DNA of 64,000 nt from JANOMH01 sp031422295 (GTDB lineage Bacteria; Pseudomonadota; Alphaproteobacteria; Rhodobacterales; Rhodobacteraceae), in assembly GCA_031422295.1 (NCBI GenBank), contig JANOQM010000033.1:43796-107795 (forward strand), in the 5' to 3' direction. Shown here piece after piece: positions 8,780-17,589 of this stretch. The translations under genes were made by a program, and so were the position numbers. The notes under the pieces were generated by a model. It made no database searches. It was given only the letters and a program-made list of their open reading frames with translations, and had not been told where the DNA came from. Positions within the stretch are counted from its first letter, which is position 1; each line of letters opens with the position of its first letter.

Positions 8780-10185
8780 GTTTGCCCAAAGCCGACATTG
8801 CCAGCGCCAAGGCCGCATTGGCGCATCTGGACATGGACGAAAATCCGGTTTCCGTCCGCGCCAAATCGCGCGATTTCTTTTGGTATTCGCCAGTGCTGAA
8901 GGCGCGGCTGGATCATGTCACTGCCGATTTCGTGATAGCCCCGCGCAATGAGGCCGAGGTGATTGAGGTTTTGCGCGTCTGCTATGCCCATAACGTCCCC
9001 GTCACCACGCGCGGCACCGGCACTGGGAATTACGGGCAGGCGATGCCCTTGGCCGGTGGTTGCGTGCTGCATATGCACAATATGAACGCGGTGAAGGCGG
9101 TCTATCCGGGGCGGGTAATTGTTGAGCCGGGGTGTTTGCTGAAAGACCTCGATGCCGCCTGCATCGCGCATTCGGGGCAGGAAATTCGCATGTTTTCTAG
9201 TACTTGGGCCACCGCCACCATCGGCGGCTTCATCGCTGGAGGCTCGGGTGGGGTGGGATCAGTGCGCTGGGGCGCCTTGCGCGATCTGGGCAATATCATC
9301 CGGCTGCGGGTGGTGACGATGGAGGCAGAGCCCCGCGTGCTGGATTTCATCGGCGAGGAACTGCACCGGGTCAGCCACGCCTATGGCACTAACGGGATCA
9401 TCGTCGAATTGGAGATGCCGGTGGCCCCGGCCTATGATTGGGTTGAACTGTTCGTGACCTGCCAGGATTTTCCTGCCGCTGCGCAATTCGCCACCGATCT
9501 GGCGGATGAAGACGGCATTCTGATCAAACTCGCCTCGGTCTATGAAACCCCGATCGCGCAGGATTATTTCCAGCGCGTCGCCCCTTATGTGCAACCCGGC
9601 GACCACCTGATCGGGCTGATGGTCGCCCCGCATGCGATGGATGCCTTTGCCACCTTCACCGCCCGCAGGCCGGGCGCGAAGGTGATCTACCGGTCTGACG
9701 CCCACGATTGGGCCCGCGAACCCGGGCATGTGTTTGAGTATGGCTGGAACCATACGACATTGCGGGCGCTCAAGGTTGATCCGGCGATCACCTATCTGCA
9801 AGTACGCTATGGCGCGCCGGATTATCTGGCCAAGATCGAAGCAGTCCGCGCCATGTTTCCGGGTGAGGTACTGCAACACCTTGAAGTTATGCGCGAAAAT
9901 GGGCGGCTGATGGTGGCAGGGCTGTCATTGGTCCGGTTTACCACCGAGGCGCGGCTGGACGAGATTGTGAAGGGCCACGAGGCGCTGGGCTGTATGGTGT
10001 TCAACCCGCACCGCTACACCTTAGAGGAAGGCGGGCGGCAGTCGGTCGATGCACGCCAGCTGGATTTCAAGCGCGAGGCTGATCCCAAAGGCCTGCTGAA
10101 CCCCGGCAAGATGATTGCCTGGGATGATCCGACGTTTGCCTTTGACAAAATCTACCAATATTCTGGGCTGAAGGCGGCGGAATGA
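8776..10185 (+). CDS. FAD-binding oxidoreductase of the VAO/GlcD family
   Basis: Flavoprotein of 469 residues. The FAD-binding PCMH domain spans roughly 40-220: FVIAPRNEAEVIEVLRVCY, TTRGTGTGNYGQAMPLAGG (the pyrophosphate loop) and IGGFIAGGSGGVGSVRWG. The C-terminal part ends in the family's LKREADPKGLLNPGKM-like block (here FKREADPKGLLNPGKM). The family oxidises hydroxyacids, sugars and heterocycles and uses oxygen or a quinone as acceptor. No covalent-FAD His was obvious. It lies between the deaminase and two reductases in a chain of overlapping genes and probably oxidises the deaminated product. Confidence 0.9.
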   Translation: MSLPKADIASAKAALAHLDMDENPVSVRAKSRDFFWYSPVLKARLDHVTADFVIAPRNEAEVIEVLRVCYAHNVPVTTRGTGTGNYGQAMPLAGGCVLHMHNMNAVKAVYPGRVIVEPGCLLKDLDAACIAHSGQEIRMFSSTWATATIGGFIAGGSGGVGSVRWGALRDLGNIIRLRVVTMEAEPRVLDFIGEELHRVSHAYGTNGIIVELEMPVAPAYDWVELFVTCQDFPAAAQFATDLADEDGILIKLASVYETPIAQDYFQRVAPYVQPGDHLIGLMVAPHAMDAFATFTARRPGAKVIYRSDAHDWAREPGHVFEYGWNHTTLRALKVDPAITYLQVRYGAPDYLAKIEAVRAMFPGEVLQHLEVMRENGRLMVAGLSLVRFTTEARLDEIVKGHEALGCMVFNPHRYTLEEGGRQSVDARQLDFKREADPKGLLNPGKMIAWDDPTFAFDKIYQYSGLKAAE

Positions 10186-10763
10186 ACCGGGTTTTGGTCC
10201 TTTTCGCACATCCTTGCGAAGAAAGCTTTTCAGCCGCTTTGCACAAGACTGTCGTGGATGCGCTGACCGCCAAAGGCTGGGAGGTGGATGATTGCGACCT
10301 GAATGCCGAGGGGTTCAGCCCGGTGCTGTCCGCAGCTGAACGGCGAGCCTATCATGATGTCGGCCCGAACACCGCACCTGTTCAAAGCTATGTTGATCGG
10401 GTCATGGCCGCACAAGCATTGGTGCTGGTCTTTCCGGTCTGGAACTACGGTTTCCCGGCGATCCTGAAGGGGTTTTTTGACCGGGTGTTTCTGCCCGGCG
10501 TGTCCTTCAGACTGGTCGATGGCAAGGTTAAACCGAACCTTATGAATATCGGCAAACTGGCCGCCGTGACCACTTATGGTGGCACAAGGTTCAAGACCTT
10601 CCTGGCCGGCGATCCGCCGCGCCGGGTTGTCACCCGGTCAATCCGCTATGTTTGTGGCGCTGAAAAGATGCGCTATCTGGCCCTGCATGACATGAACCGC
10701 GTCACCGATGCCCAACGCGCCGCATATCTGGCCCGGGTTAAAGCCGAGATGGAGGCGTTCTGA
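10182..10763 (+). CDS. NAD(P)H dehydrogenase (quinone)/flavodoxin-fold reductase, first copy
   Basis: Protein of 193 residues of the NQO1/KefF/MdaB flavodoxin-like family. It opens with RVLVLFAHPCEESFSAALH, the FMN/FAD phosphate loop, and has FPVWNYGFPAILKGFFDRVF, the family's second signature. Such enzymes reduce quinones, azo or nitro compounds with NAD(P)H in two-electron steps. Here it might supply or remove electrons for the neighbouring FAD oxidase or reduce a ring directly. It overlaps the genes on either side, and its closest relative in the window is the next gene, so the two arose by tandem duplication. Confidence 0.92.
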   Translation: MNRVLVLFAHPCEESFSAALHKTVVDALTAKGWEVDDCDLNAEGFSPVLSAAERRAYHDVGPNTAPVQSYVDRVMAAQALVLVFPVWNYGFPAILKGFFDRVFLPGVSFRLVDGKVKPNLMNIGKLAAVTTYGGTRFKTFLAGDPPRRVVTRSIRYVCGAEKMRYLALHDMNRVTDAQRAAYLARVKAEMEAF

Positions 10764-11392
10764 TGCGGGCGTTGGTGATTTATTGTCATCCCGATCCGGG
10801 CAGCTTTAATGCCGCTGTGCGCGATCTGATCCTTGAAAAGCTGGCCGGGCAGGGGGCCGAAGTGCGGCTGCATGACCTGTATGGCATGGGGTTTTCCCCG
10901 GTTTTGACCGCGCCGGAATGGGCGGGTTATCTGGGATGCCCGGGCAATGTCGCCCCGGTGGCGGGCCCGGTGGATGATGTGCGCTGGGCGGATACGCTGA
11001 TTTTTATCTATCCGACATGGTGGTATGGGTTGCCTGCCATGCTGAAAGGCTGGCTTGACAGGGTTTTGCTGCCCGATGTGGCGTTTCTGATGCCCGATGC
11101 AACGCACAAGAATATCCGACCCGGATTGCACCATATCAAACGGCTGGGGGTGTTCACCACTTGTGGTGCGTCGCGTTGGCTGACCTTTGTCGTCGGTGCG
11201 CCGGGCAAGCGCACCTTGCAGCGTGGTGTTGGCTTCCTGCTGCGCCCGGGCAAGCGCAGCGTATTTGCGGCGCATTATCTGATGGATAGTTCGACCCCCA
11301 CCAGCCGTGCCGCGCATTTGGGGAAGGTGGCCGCGAAAATGGACCGGCTGATCGGACGGCCCGCCCCACAACAAAAAGAGGTGCGCGCATGA
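10763..11392 (+). CDS. NAD(P)H dehydrogenase (quinone)/flavodoxin-fold reductase, second copy
   Basis: Protein of 209 residues, paralogous to the previous gene: RALVIYCHPDPGSFNAAVRD at the N-terminus, then YPTWWYGLPAMLKGWLDRVL and FTTCGASRWLTFVVG. Both copies share LYGMGFSPVL/LNAEGFSPVL after the first strand-helix unit. Two neighbouring copies suggest a heterodimer or two successive reductions. The ATG overlaps the previous stop by one base (TGATG), and the 3' end overlaps the creatininase start by four. Confidence 0.92.
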   Translation: MRALVIYCHPDPGSFNAAVRDLILEKLAGQGAEVRLHDLYGMGFSPVLTAPEWAGYLGCPGNVAPVAGPVDDVRWADTLIFIYPTWWYGLPAMLKGWLDRVLLPDVAFLMPDATHKNIRPGLHHIKRLGVFTTCGASRWLTFVVGAPGKRTLQRGVGFLLRPGKRSVFAAHYLMDSSTPTSRAAHLGKVAAKMDRLIGRPAPQQKEVRA

Positions 11393-12189
11393 CCCGCCGC
11401 TATGATTGGGCTGACTTTCGTGCGCCAGAATATGCAGCGATTGATCCGATGCGCACCATTGCGATCCTGCCGACTGCCGCGATCGAACAGCATGGGCCGC
11501 ATCTGCCAGTTGGCACCGATACGATTATTGCCGAAGGGTTGCTGGCCCGGTTGCGTGCCGACTGCCCTGCCGATCTGGATATCCGCATTCTGCCGGTGCA
11601 GGCGGTGGGCAAATCGAACGAGCATATCTGGGCGGCGGGCACCCTGACCCTGTCTGCCCCCACGGCCCTTGCCGCATGGACCGAAATCGGTCTGTCCGTC
11701 GCCCGTGCGGGTGTGCGCAAACTGGTCATTGTCAACAGCCATGGTGGCAATCTGGACCTGTGTTCGGTCCTGAGCCGCGAATTGCGGATCAGGGCCGGGA
11801 TGCTGGCGGTCAAATCGCAATGGTCCGGCTTTGGCCTGCCCGATGGGCTGCTGTCGGACCGGGAAAAGGCATTTGGGATTCATGGCGGCGACGCTGAAAC
11901 CTCGCTGATCCTGGCCTTTGCGCCAGATACCGTGGACATGGCGGCGGCGGGCGATTTCCGGTCCAGCGCCGAGGGCGGGCTGATTTCGCCGATTGGTCCG
12001 GTCAGTTATGGCTGGGTGTCGTCGGACCTGAACCCGGCGGGGGCGGTGGGTGATGCCTTTGCTGGCACGGCCGAAAAAGGCCATGCTTTGGCCCGGCACA
12101 TGGTTGCCGGGTTTATTGACCTGCTGCGCAAGGTCGAGGCTACGGATATTGCAGGCTTTGCCCCGGTCAACGCGCCCGGCGGATTTTAG
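11389..12189 (+). CDS. Creatininase family amidohydrolase
   Basis: Protein of 266 residues with the creatininase fold. Metal ligands are seen in LPTAAIEQHGPHLPVGTD (Glu, His, Asp) and in the second-half motif IVNSHGGN plus HGGDAETS. Members open cyclic amides (creatinine), deformylate FAPy pyrimidines in flavin and deazaflavin synthesis, or process mycofactocin. In this operon the likely job is hydrolysis of a ring amide after deamination and redox steps, but no substrate can be read from the sequence. It is the last gene of the plus-strand chain and ends three bases before the convergent phosphotransferase. Confidence 0.9.
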   Translation: MTRRYDWADFRAPEYAAIDPMRTIAILPTAAIEQHGPHLPVGTDTIIAEGLLARLRADCPADLDIRILPVQAVGKSNEHIWAAGTLTLSAPTALAAWTEIGLSVARAGVRKLVIVNSHGGNLDLCSVLSRELRIRAGMLAVKSQWSGFGLPDGLLSDREKAFGIHGGDAETSLILAFAPDTVDMAAAGDFRSSAEGGLISPIGPVSYGWVSSDLNPAGAVGDAFAGTAEKGHALARHMVAGFIDLLRKVEATDIAGFAPVNAPGGF

Positions 12190-12192
12190 CGA

Positions 12193-13089
12193 TCAGCCTG
12201 TGATTGCCGCCATCGCCCGGCTGAACCCTGCAGTGTCCATCAGCGCCCGGCACCGCGCAAAACGTCCGTCCGCATAGGCCCGGAAATCATCCGCCGTGTT
12301 GCCATTGGCCAGTTGGATCAGGCCCCAGAGCGTCCATAAAAGATCGCACATCGCTTTGTAGATCACCATCCGGCCCCGGTCTGCCGCAGGGGCAGGGCCG
12401 CCAAAATAGGCGGCCAGCAGTGCCGCGTCCTGATCCGCATCAAACTGCCCTTCGACCGACACATCCCCGAGGTCCCACATCGGGTCATTCATGCCTGCAT
12501 ATTCCCAATCGACGATCCACATTTTGGCGCCGGTATCTAGGAAGTTTTCGCATAACGGGTCGCAATGGCACGCGACCAGCGGCACGGGGTTGTGCAACAG
12601 GGCAGTCCGGATGCTGCCCGCTGCAGCCACGACATCATGATAACCAGCAGGCAGGGCCACATCTTTGGTCGCCAGCAGCGCCAGATAATTGTCAATCATT
12701 GCGAAAAGTTCGAACCGGAATGGGAAAGTCACGCCGGAGTCGTGCAACTGGCGCAGCGATTGCCCGGCGCGGGTGATTGCACCGGGGCGGTCACGAAACC
12801 CGGCGGGCGACATGGTAGTGGCCCCATCGATGTGCTGCGTGACCATGATCCCGCTGGCCGGATCGACAAATATCACCGCAGGGCTGACCCCGGCAGTGGC
12901 GGCGGCAGTGGCACTGGCCGCCTCGTGGTGGCGGTTGATGTAATCTTCGGTGCCGGCTCCGGGCAGTCGCAACACTTGGTCCCCCAGCCGGTAGACCCGG
13001 TTGGTCAGCCCACCCAGCCGGTCAATCGGGCCGGTATAGCCCGCCAAGACCGGGATGGTCGCCAGTATTGGGCGGATATCTTCTGACAT
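12193..13089 (-). CDS. Choline/ethanolamine-kinase-like phosphotransferase, copy 1
   Basis: APH/choline-kinase fold protein of 298 residues. The N-lobe has GGLTNRVYRLGDQVLRLPG, typical of bacterial choline kinase/LicA relatives. The catalytic loop is CHCDPLCENFL (the HxDxxxxN motif) and the metal Asp lies in IVDWEYAGMNDPMWDLG. ATG at 13089 follows AAAGG. A second, only moderately similar copy lies at 16240. Both flank a dimethylglycine-dehydrogenase-like flavoprotein, so an amino alcohol or methylated amine is the likely substrate class (inference). Confidence 0.9.
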   Translation of the reverse strand: MSEDIRPILATIPVLAGYTGPIDRLGGLTNRVYRLGDQVLRLPGAGTEDYINRHHEAASATAAATAGVSPAVIFVDPASGIMVTQHIDGATTMSPAGFRDRPGAITRAGQSLRQLHDSGVTFPFRFELFAMIDNYLALLATKDVALPAGYHDVVAAAGSIRTALLHNPVPLVACHCDPLCENFLDTGAKMWIVDWEYAGMNDPMWDLGDVSVEGQFDADQDAALLAAYFGGPAPAADRGRMVIYKAMCDLLWTLWGLIQLANGNTADDFRAYADGRFARCRALMDTAGFSRAMAAITG

Positions 13090-13174
13090 GGGTCAACCTT
13101 TGGGCGATTGCGGTTTCCCGATTGGCTGCCAAAGGCTATGATTCCGCAAGTGATTTTCTGGAAATGGGACAGCT

Positions 13175-13798
13175 ATGACAACGCATAAACATGATGGTCA
13201 TCTGGGGGCTGTCTATGAGGCCAAAGGGCCAGCCGAAGTGGCCGCCCTGTATGACCGCTGGTCGGGCACATATGACGCCGAAATGGCCGCAGCCGGATAT
13301 CGCCATCCGTCCGTGGCATTGGCGCTGTTGGCCCGGTATCTGCCGCGTGGTGCTGCCCCGCTGCTGGATGCCGGCGCGGGCACCGGGTTGGTGGGTGATT
13401 GGCTGGGCATTGTCGGCTACGCCGAAGTCGAGGCGCTGGATATTTCCGAAGGGATGCTGGCCGTGGCTGCCGCCAAGGGCCAGTATAAGGCTCTGCATTG
13501 TCTGGCGCTGGGTGGTCCATTGCCGTTTGCCGACGGGGCCTATGCCGGGGTGATTTCAACCGGCGTCTTCACCACCGGCCATGTCGGGGCCGAAGCCCTG
13601 CCCGAACTGATCCGCATTACAGCGATCGGGGGTGTTCTGGTGCTGACGGTCAAACTGCCGATCTGGGAAGCTGGGTTTGTGCAGGCTATCGCTGCCAGTT
13701 CTGATGTGCAGATGCTGGAACTGACTGCGCCCTATGTGTCGATGCCCGGCGAGGTGGGCACGGTGCCGGGGGTGGCTGTGGCGTTGCGGCGGGTTTAG
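13175..13798 (+). CDS. Class I SAM-dependent methyltransferase
   Basis: Cytoplasmic protein of 207 residues. SAM-binding motif I is LLDAGAGTGLVGDWLG at about residue 68, followed by the acidic strand end EALDISEGML and a post-I region. The N-terminal segment AALYDRWSGTYDAEMAAAGY is typical of UbiE/COQ5-like and WBSCR27-like small-molecule methyltransferases. The acceptor is unknown. It is divergent from the first phosphotransferase by 85 bp, and its last four bases overlap the convergent flavoprotein gene. Its location among amine-related genes suggests, but does not prove, an N-methylation role. Confidence 0.88.
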   Translation: MTTHKHDGHLGAVYEAKGPAEVAALYDRWSGTYDAEMAAAGYRHPSVALALLARYLPRGAAPLLDAGAGTGLVGDWLGIVGYAEVEALDISEGMLAVAAAKGQYKALHCLALGGPLPFADGAYAGVISTGVFTTGHVGAEALPELIRITAIGGVLVLTVKLPIWEAGFVQAIAASSDVQMLELTAPYVSMPGEVGTVPGVAVALRRV

Positions 13799-16233
13799 GG
13801 GCTAGCTGTATGGCCCCGCACCCGCAGGTTTTCGGGGTCATAGAACGGCGCAAGGCTGATCTGCGCGTCCAGGGTTTCGCCTGCCACAATCAGCGCATAA
13901 TGCCCGGCGTTCTGCCAGTCCGCGCTGACGCCGCCCGCATGCCGCACATAGCCGTAACCGACTGATTTCCCAATCGTATAGCCGTATCCGCCCGAGGTAA
14001 GATAGCCCACCGCCATCCCGTCTCGCAGGATGGTTTCGCGCCCTAGCAGCACCGCGTCCGGATCGGTCAGGGTGAAGCCTGCGAAGCGTTTGGTCAGAGG
14101 CTGGCCTGCACGGGCTGTCAGCGCGTCCTTGCCGAGAAAATCGGCGGCGCCTTTTTTGACGGCCCAGCCCAATCCGGCCTCGTGTGGCGTATCGTTGGGG
14201 GTAATGTCGGACGACCAGGCGCGATAGCCTTTTTCCAGCCGCAGAGATTCAAGCGCCCGATAACCGATCGGTTTGATCCCATGCCCGGCAGCCATAAGCG
14301 CGTCGTAAACCTGCGCCAGCCCGCTGATCGGGATGTGCAATTCCCATCCCAATTCGCCCACATATGTCACCCGCAACGCCCGCAGTTGGACCCCCGCAAT
14401 TGTCACGTCGCGGACATGCCCAAACGGAAACCCGGCGTTTGACAAGTCGTCGGCGCAAACGGCGGCCAGCACATCCCGCGCTTTGGGTCCCATGACCGAC
14501 AGGGTGCCCCATTCCTCGGTCACGTCCTGCAAGACCAGCCCTTTGGGCAAATGGTCGCTGATCCAGCCGAAATCATGGGTCCGGAAACCGGTGCCGGTGA
14601 CGATGTAGAAATGGTCGGCGGCCAGCCGCGCCACGGTCAGGTCGCATTCGATCCCGCCCCGGGTGTTGAGCAATTGGGTATAGGTCAGCCGTCCGGCGGG
14701 TTTGGTCACGTCATTCGCGCAAATCCGGTCCAACGCGGCCATAACGCCTGCGCCCTTCAGTTCGTATTTGGCGAAAGACGACTGATCGAACACGCCCACA
14801 TGGTTGCGCACATGGGCATGTTCCGCCCCGACAGCGTCGAACCAGTTCTGCCGCCCCATGCTGTAAACATCCGCCGCCCCCGGCGTATCGCTGAACCAAT
14901 TGGGCCGCTCCCACCCGAGTTTCGACCCGAATACTGCGCCTTGTGCGGTTAGTTGGTCATAAAGTGGTGATTTGATATGAAGGCGGCCCGAAGTGTATTC
15001 CTCATGTGGAAAAGCGATGGTGTAATGCTTGCCATACGCCTCAAGCGTGCGATCCCGCACCCAATTGCGGTCTTTGTGCATATCCGCAAAGCGCCGGATG
15101 TCCACCACCCACAGATCCAGCGGTGCCTCGCCCGTTATCGCCCATTCGGCCAGCACCCAGCCCGCCCCGCCACCCGAGGCGATGCCGAAGGCGTTGAACC
15201 CGGCCCCAACGAACATATTGGCGCATTCATTGGCCCGCCCAAGGATGAAATTGCCGTCGGGGGTAAACGATTCCGATCCATTGATCATTTGTTTGACCCC
15301 GGTATTGGCCAGCGCCGGGACGCGGGCCAGGGCCTGATCCATATGCTGTTCGAAATGATCGTAATCATCGTCAAACAACCCGAATTCCCAATCGTCCGGC
15401 ACATCGCCGGTCACCCAAGGTTGCGGGTTGGGTTCATAGCCGCCCATGACCAGACCGCCGACTTCCTCTTTGAAATAGGTGCGCCGGTCGGGGTCGCGCA
15501 GGGTGGCGGCATCGGTGGCTAGGCCGGGGATGCGGTCGGTCACGATATACTGGTGCTTGACCGGTTGCAGCGGCACATTTATCCCGGCCATTGCCCCCAC
15601 CTGCCGCGCCCATTGGCCGGCACAATTGACCACGGTATCGCATGTGATGGTTCCTTGGGTGGTCTGAACGGCAGTTATCCGGGGGCCGTCCATCACAAAG
15701 CCGATGACGCGCACCCCCTCGTGGATTTTGGCCCCGTGCATCCGCGCACCTTTGGCCAGCGATTGGGTAATGTCGGACGGTGTGGCCTGCCCGTCAGTCG
15801 GCAGCCATGATGCCCCGATCAGGTCGGATGTGTCCATCAAGGGCCACATCTGGGCCACCTCGGCGGGCGAGATCAGATGCATCTCCATCCCGAAACTGCC
15901 TGCTGTGGTGGCCAGCCGTTTGTATTCGGTCCAGCGGTCCGGCGTAGTGGCCAACCGCAGGCAGCCGGTCATTTTCCAGCCGGTTTCAAGCCCGGTCTCG
16001 GACGCCAAAGATTTATACAGATCGACCGAGTATTTCAGCACCTTGGTGATGCTGGCCGAAGACCGCAGTTGCCCGACCAACCCCGCCGCATGCCAGGTGG
16101 ACCCCGAGGTCAGCTTGCCCTGTTCCAGCAGTACCACATCAGCTTTGTGATCCCGCGCCAGATGATAGGCGGTAGAACAGCCGATAATGCCCCCCCCGAT
16201 GACGACGATTTGGGCATGGGTCGGCAGGGGCAT
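13795..16233 (-). CDS. Dimethylglycine/sarcosine dehydrogenase-like flavoprotein (FAD oxidoreductase-GcvT fusion)
   Basis: Protein of 812 residues. An FAD-dependent DAO domain covers about 8-390, with the nucleotide loop VVIGGGIIGCSTAYHLA, and SGSTWHAAGLVGQL, where the His is the covalent FAD attachment site in dimethylglycine dehydrogenases. A middle DUF1989-like linker leads to an aminomethyltransferase (GcvT) domain from about 425 to 800, with YVGELGWELHIP and the C-terminal barrel VGYLTSGGYGYTIGKSVGYGY. Such enzymes demethylate N-methyl amino acids and pass the formaldehyde equivalent to tetrahydrofolate in the GcvT half. Six bases separate it from the upstream phosphotransferase, so the two form an operon. 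Confidence 0.92.
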   Translation of the reverse strand: MPLPTHAQIVVIGGGIIGCSTAYHLARDHKADVVLLEQGKLTSGSTWHAAGLVGQLRSSASITKVLKYSVDLYKSLASETGLETGWKMTGCLRLATTPDRWTEYKRLATTAGSFGMEMHLISPAEVAQMWPLMDTSDLIGASWLPTDGQATPSDITQSLAKGARMHGAKIHEGVRVIGFVMDGPRITAVQTTQGTITCDTVVNCAGQWARQVGAMAGINVPLQPVKHQYIVTDRIPGLATDAATLRDPDRRTYFKEEVGGLVMGGYEPNPQPWVTGDVPDDWEFGLFDDDYDHFEQHMDQALARVPALANTGVKQMINGSESFTPDGNFILGRANECANMFVGAGFNAFGIASGGGAGWVLAEWAITGEAPLDLWVVDIRRFADMHKDRNWVRDRTLEAYGKHYTIAFPHEEYTSGRLHIKSPLYDQLTAQGAVFGSKLGWERPNWFSDTPGAADVYSMGRQNWFDAVGAEHAHVRNHVGVFDQSSFAKYELKGAGVMAALDRICANDVTKPAGRLTYTQLLNTRGGIECDLTVARLAADHFYIVTGTGFRTHDFGWISDHLPKGLVLQDVTEEWGTLSVMGPKARDVLAAVCADDLSNAGFPFGHVRDVTIAGVQLRALRVTYVGELGWELHIPISGLAQVYDALMAAGHGIKPIGYRALESLRLEKGYRAWSSDITPNDTPHEAGLGWAVKKGAADFLGKDALTARAGQPLTKRFAGFTLTDPDAVLLGRETILRDGMAVGYLTSGGYGYTIGKSVGYGYVRHAGGVSADWQNAGHYALIVAGETLDAQISLAPFYDPENLRVRGHTASP

Positions 16234-16239
16234 GGCGGT

Positions 16240-17115
16240 TTATCCGTAGCGGGTGTGGTAATGAGCGGCGGCAACATCGACCTTGTCGATATTCTGTTTT
16301 GTATATGCCGCGTAATCTGCCCCCGGCGCTTTGAGATGGATTTCCGACACCATGGCCCACATCGCCTCGCGCAATAGCGACGCGCATTGCATGGCGTGAA
16401 AAGATTGCAGCAGGGCTGGGGTGGGTGCTGCGTCGAAATAATGGGTCAAAAGCAAGTCTGATTGCACAGGCGTCATCTCGGCGTTCGACGCAGCCCCGGC
16501 AAGGTCAAACAAGGCGGTGGAGAAGCCTGCATATTCGTAGTCGATCAGCCATAACCGGTTGTCATCGTCCAGCAGATTGGCTGGCAACAGGTCATTATGC
16601 CCAAAAATCAATGGCAAGGGTGTTTGCGCGCCCTCCCATTCTGTGGCCAGGTGCAGATAATGTGGCAGGACCGCGCCCCAGCGGCTGTGCCCAGCGGTCA
16701 GGGTCCGGGCATAATCGCGGATCACATGAAACACCCAGAAAAGCGGCGGGTCGCCGGTGATAAAGGCAGGCATCAAGGTGTGGAACCGGCGCAAGAGATC
16801 GGCAATCCGGGCGGGATCGGCCTGCAGATCAGTGGCCGTCAAGGTGCGCGCTGTGATGAAATCAGTGACCATCACGCCGGGGCCGGTATAGATGACCGCA
16901 GGGCCAAAGCCTGCGTCATAGGCCGCCTGCGTGATCAGTGCCTCGCGGGCCCGGCTGACATGGTGAAACGGATAATCACGGCCAAGCCGGGCGACATATG
17001 CGCCGGTGTTATCCGTCACTTTCCAGATTTCATTCGACAGGCCCCCGGCCAGCGGTGCCCCGGTCGGGGTGCCAGTCCAGCACGGCAGGGATGCAATGGC
17101 CGGGGGCAGGGTCAT
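16240..17115 (-). CDS. Choline/ethanolamine-kinase-like phosphotransferase, copy 2
   Basis: APH/choline-kinase fold protein of 291 residues from the ATG at 17115 (an in-frame TTG three codons earlier is possible). N-lobe GGLSNEIWKVTDNTGAYVARLG, catalytic HNDLLPANLL and metal motif LWLIDYEYAGFSTALFDL. It is first in a two-gene operon with the flavoprotein. Compared with copy 1 it has the more canonical choline-kinase catalytic loop (HND rather than HCD). A substrate such as choline, ethanolamine or a methylated form fits the context, but thiamine and aminoglycoside relatives share these motifs. Confidence 0.9.
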   Translation of the reverse strand: MTLPPAIASLPCWTGTPTGAPLAGGLSNEIWKVTDNTGAYVARLGRDYPFHHVSRAREALITQAAYDAGFGPAVIYTGPGVMVTDFITARTLTATDLQADPARIADLLRRFHTLMPAFITGDPPLFWVFHVIRDYARTLTAGHSRWGAVLPHYLHLATEWEGAQTPLPLIFGHNDLLPANLLDDDNRLWLIDYEYAGFSTALFDLAGAASNAEMTPVQSDLLLTHYFDAAPTPALLQSFHAMQCASLLREAMWAMVSEIHLKAPGADYAAYTKQNIDKVDVAAAHYHTRYG

Positions 17116-17342
17116 GTGCGGCAAACCTGATCCGGGCCACCGCCAAAAAGGTCGGCGCAGGTGAAATTGGGAATGGGGCGCAAGGTTTTGGTAAACATAC
17201 TTGTTTTACTAAGGCCCGCCGGCCAATCGGGCAAGCTGGGCTTGCCATCGCATCGCCAAAATCTGCCTAATCCCTCTGGACACCCCCAAAGCACTCGCCT
17301 AGAACGCATCCACCCGACGCAAGGCATCTTGCGCCGACCCGT

Positions 17343-17417
17343 GCCCGGGTAGCTCAGGGGTAGAGCAGTGGATTGAAAATCCTCGTGTCGGTGGTTCGAG
17401 ACCGCCCCCGGGCACCA
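17343..17417 (+). tRNA. tRNA-Phe (GAA)
   Basis: A full cloverleaf of 75 bases with encoded CCA. The acceptor stem GCCCGGG pairs with CCCGGGC (17407-17413). The D arm is GCTC-AGGGGTA-GAGC, the anticodon loop is TTGAAAA with GAA at 17375-17377, and the T arm is GGTGG-TTCGAGA-CCGCC. The anticodon stem has one T-T mismatch. It stands at the edge of the signalling/RTX region, but I see no integrase or obvious direct repeat. Confidence 0.96.
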
Positions 17418-17589
17418 CTTTCATCAAGGATGAAACAGTCGGTTGCTGCAGTGCTACCCGCACCTCATTTTGACGGAATTCATCAGTTCTGCCTAGCCCA
17501 AGGCGCATCTCCCGTGCTGCCGGAAATGCCATCATCGGCGCGGCTCCAAGCCGCGACAGGCCCGGATTGTTGTCTGAACCCCAAACACT

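Noticed and set aside
17343..17417. tRNA-Phe as attachment site of an integrated island
   Set aside because: No integrase and no visible direct copy of the tRNA end at the other side of the signalling/RTX region.
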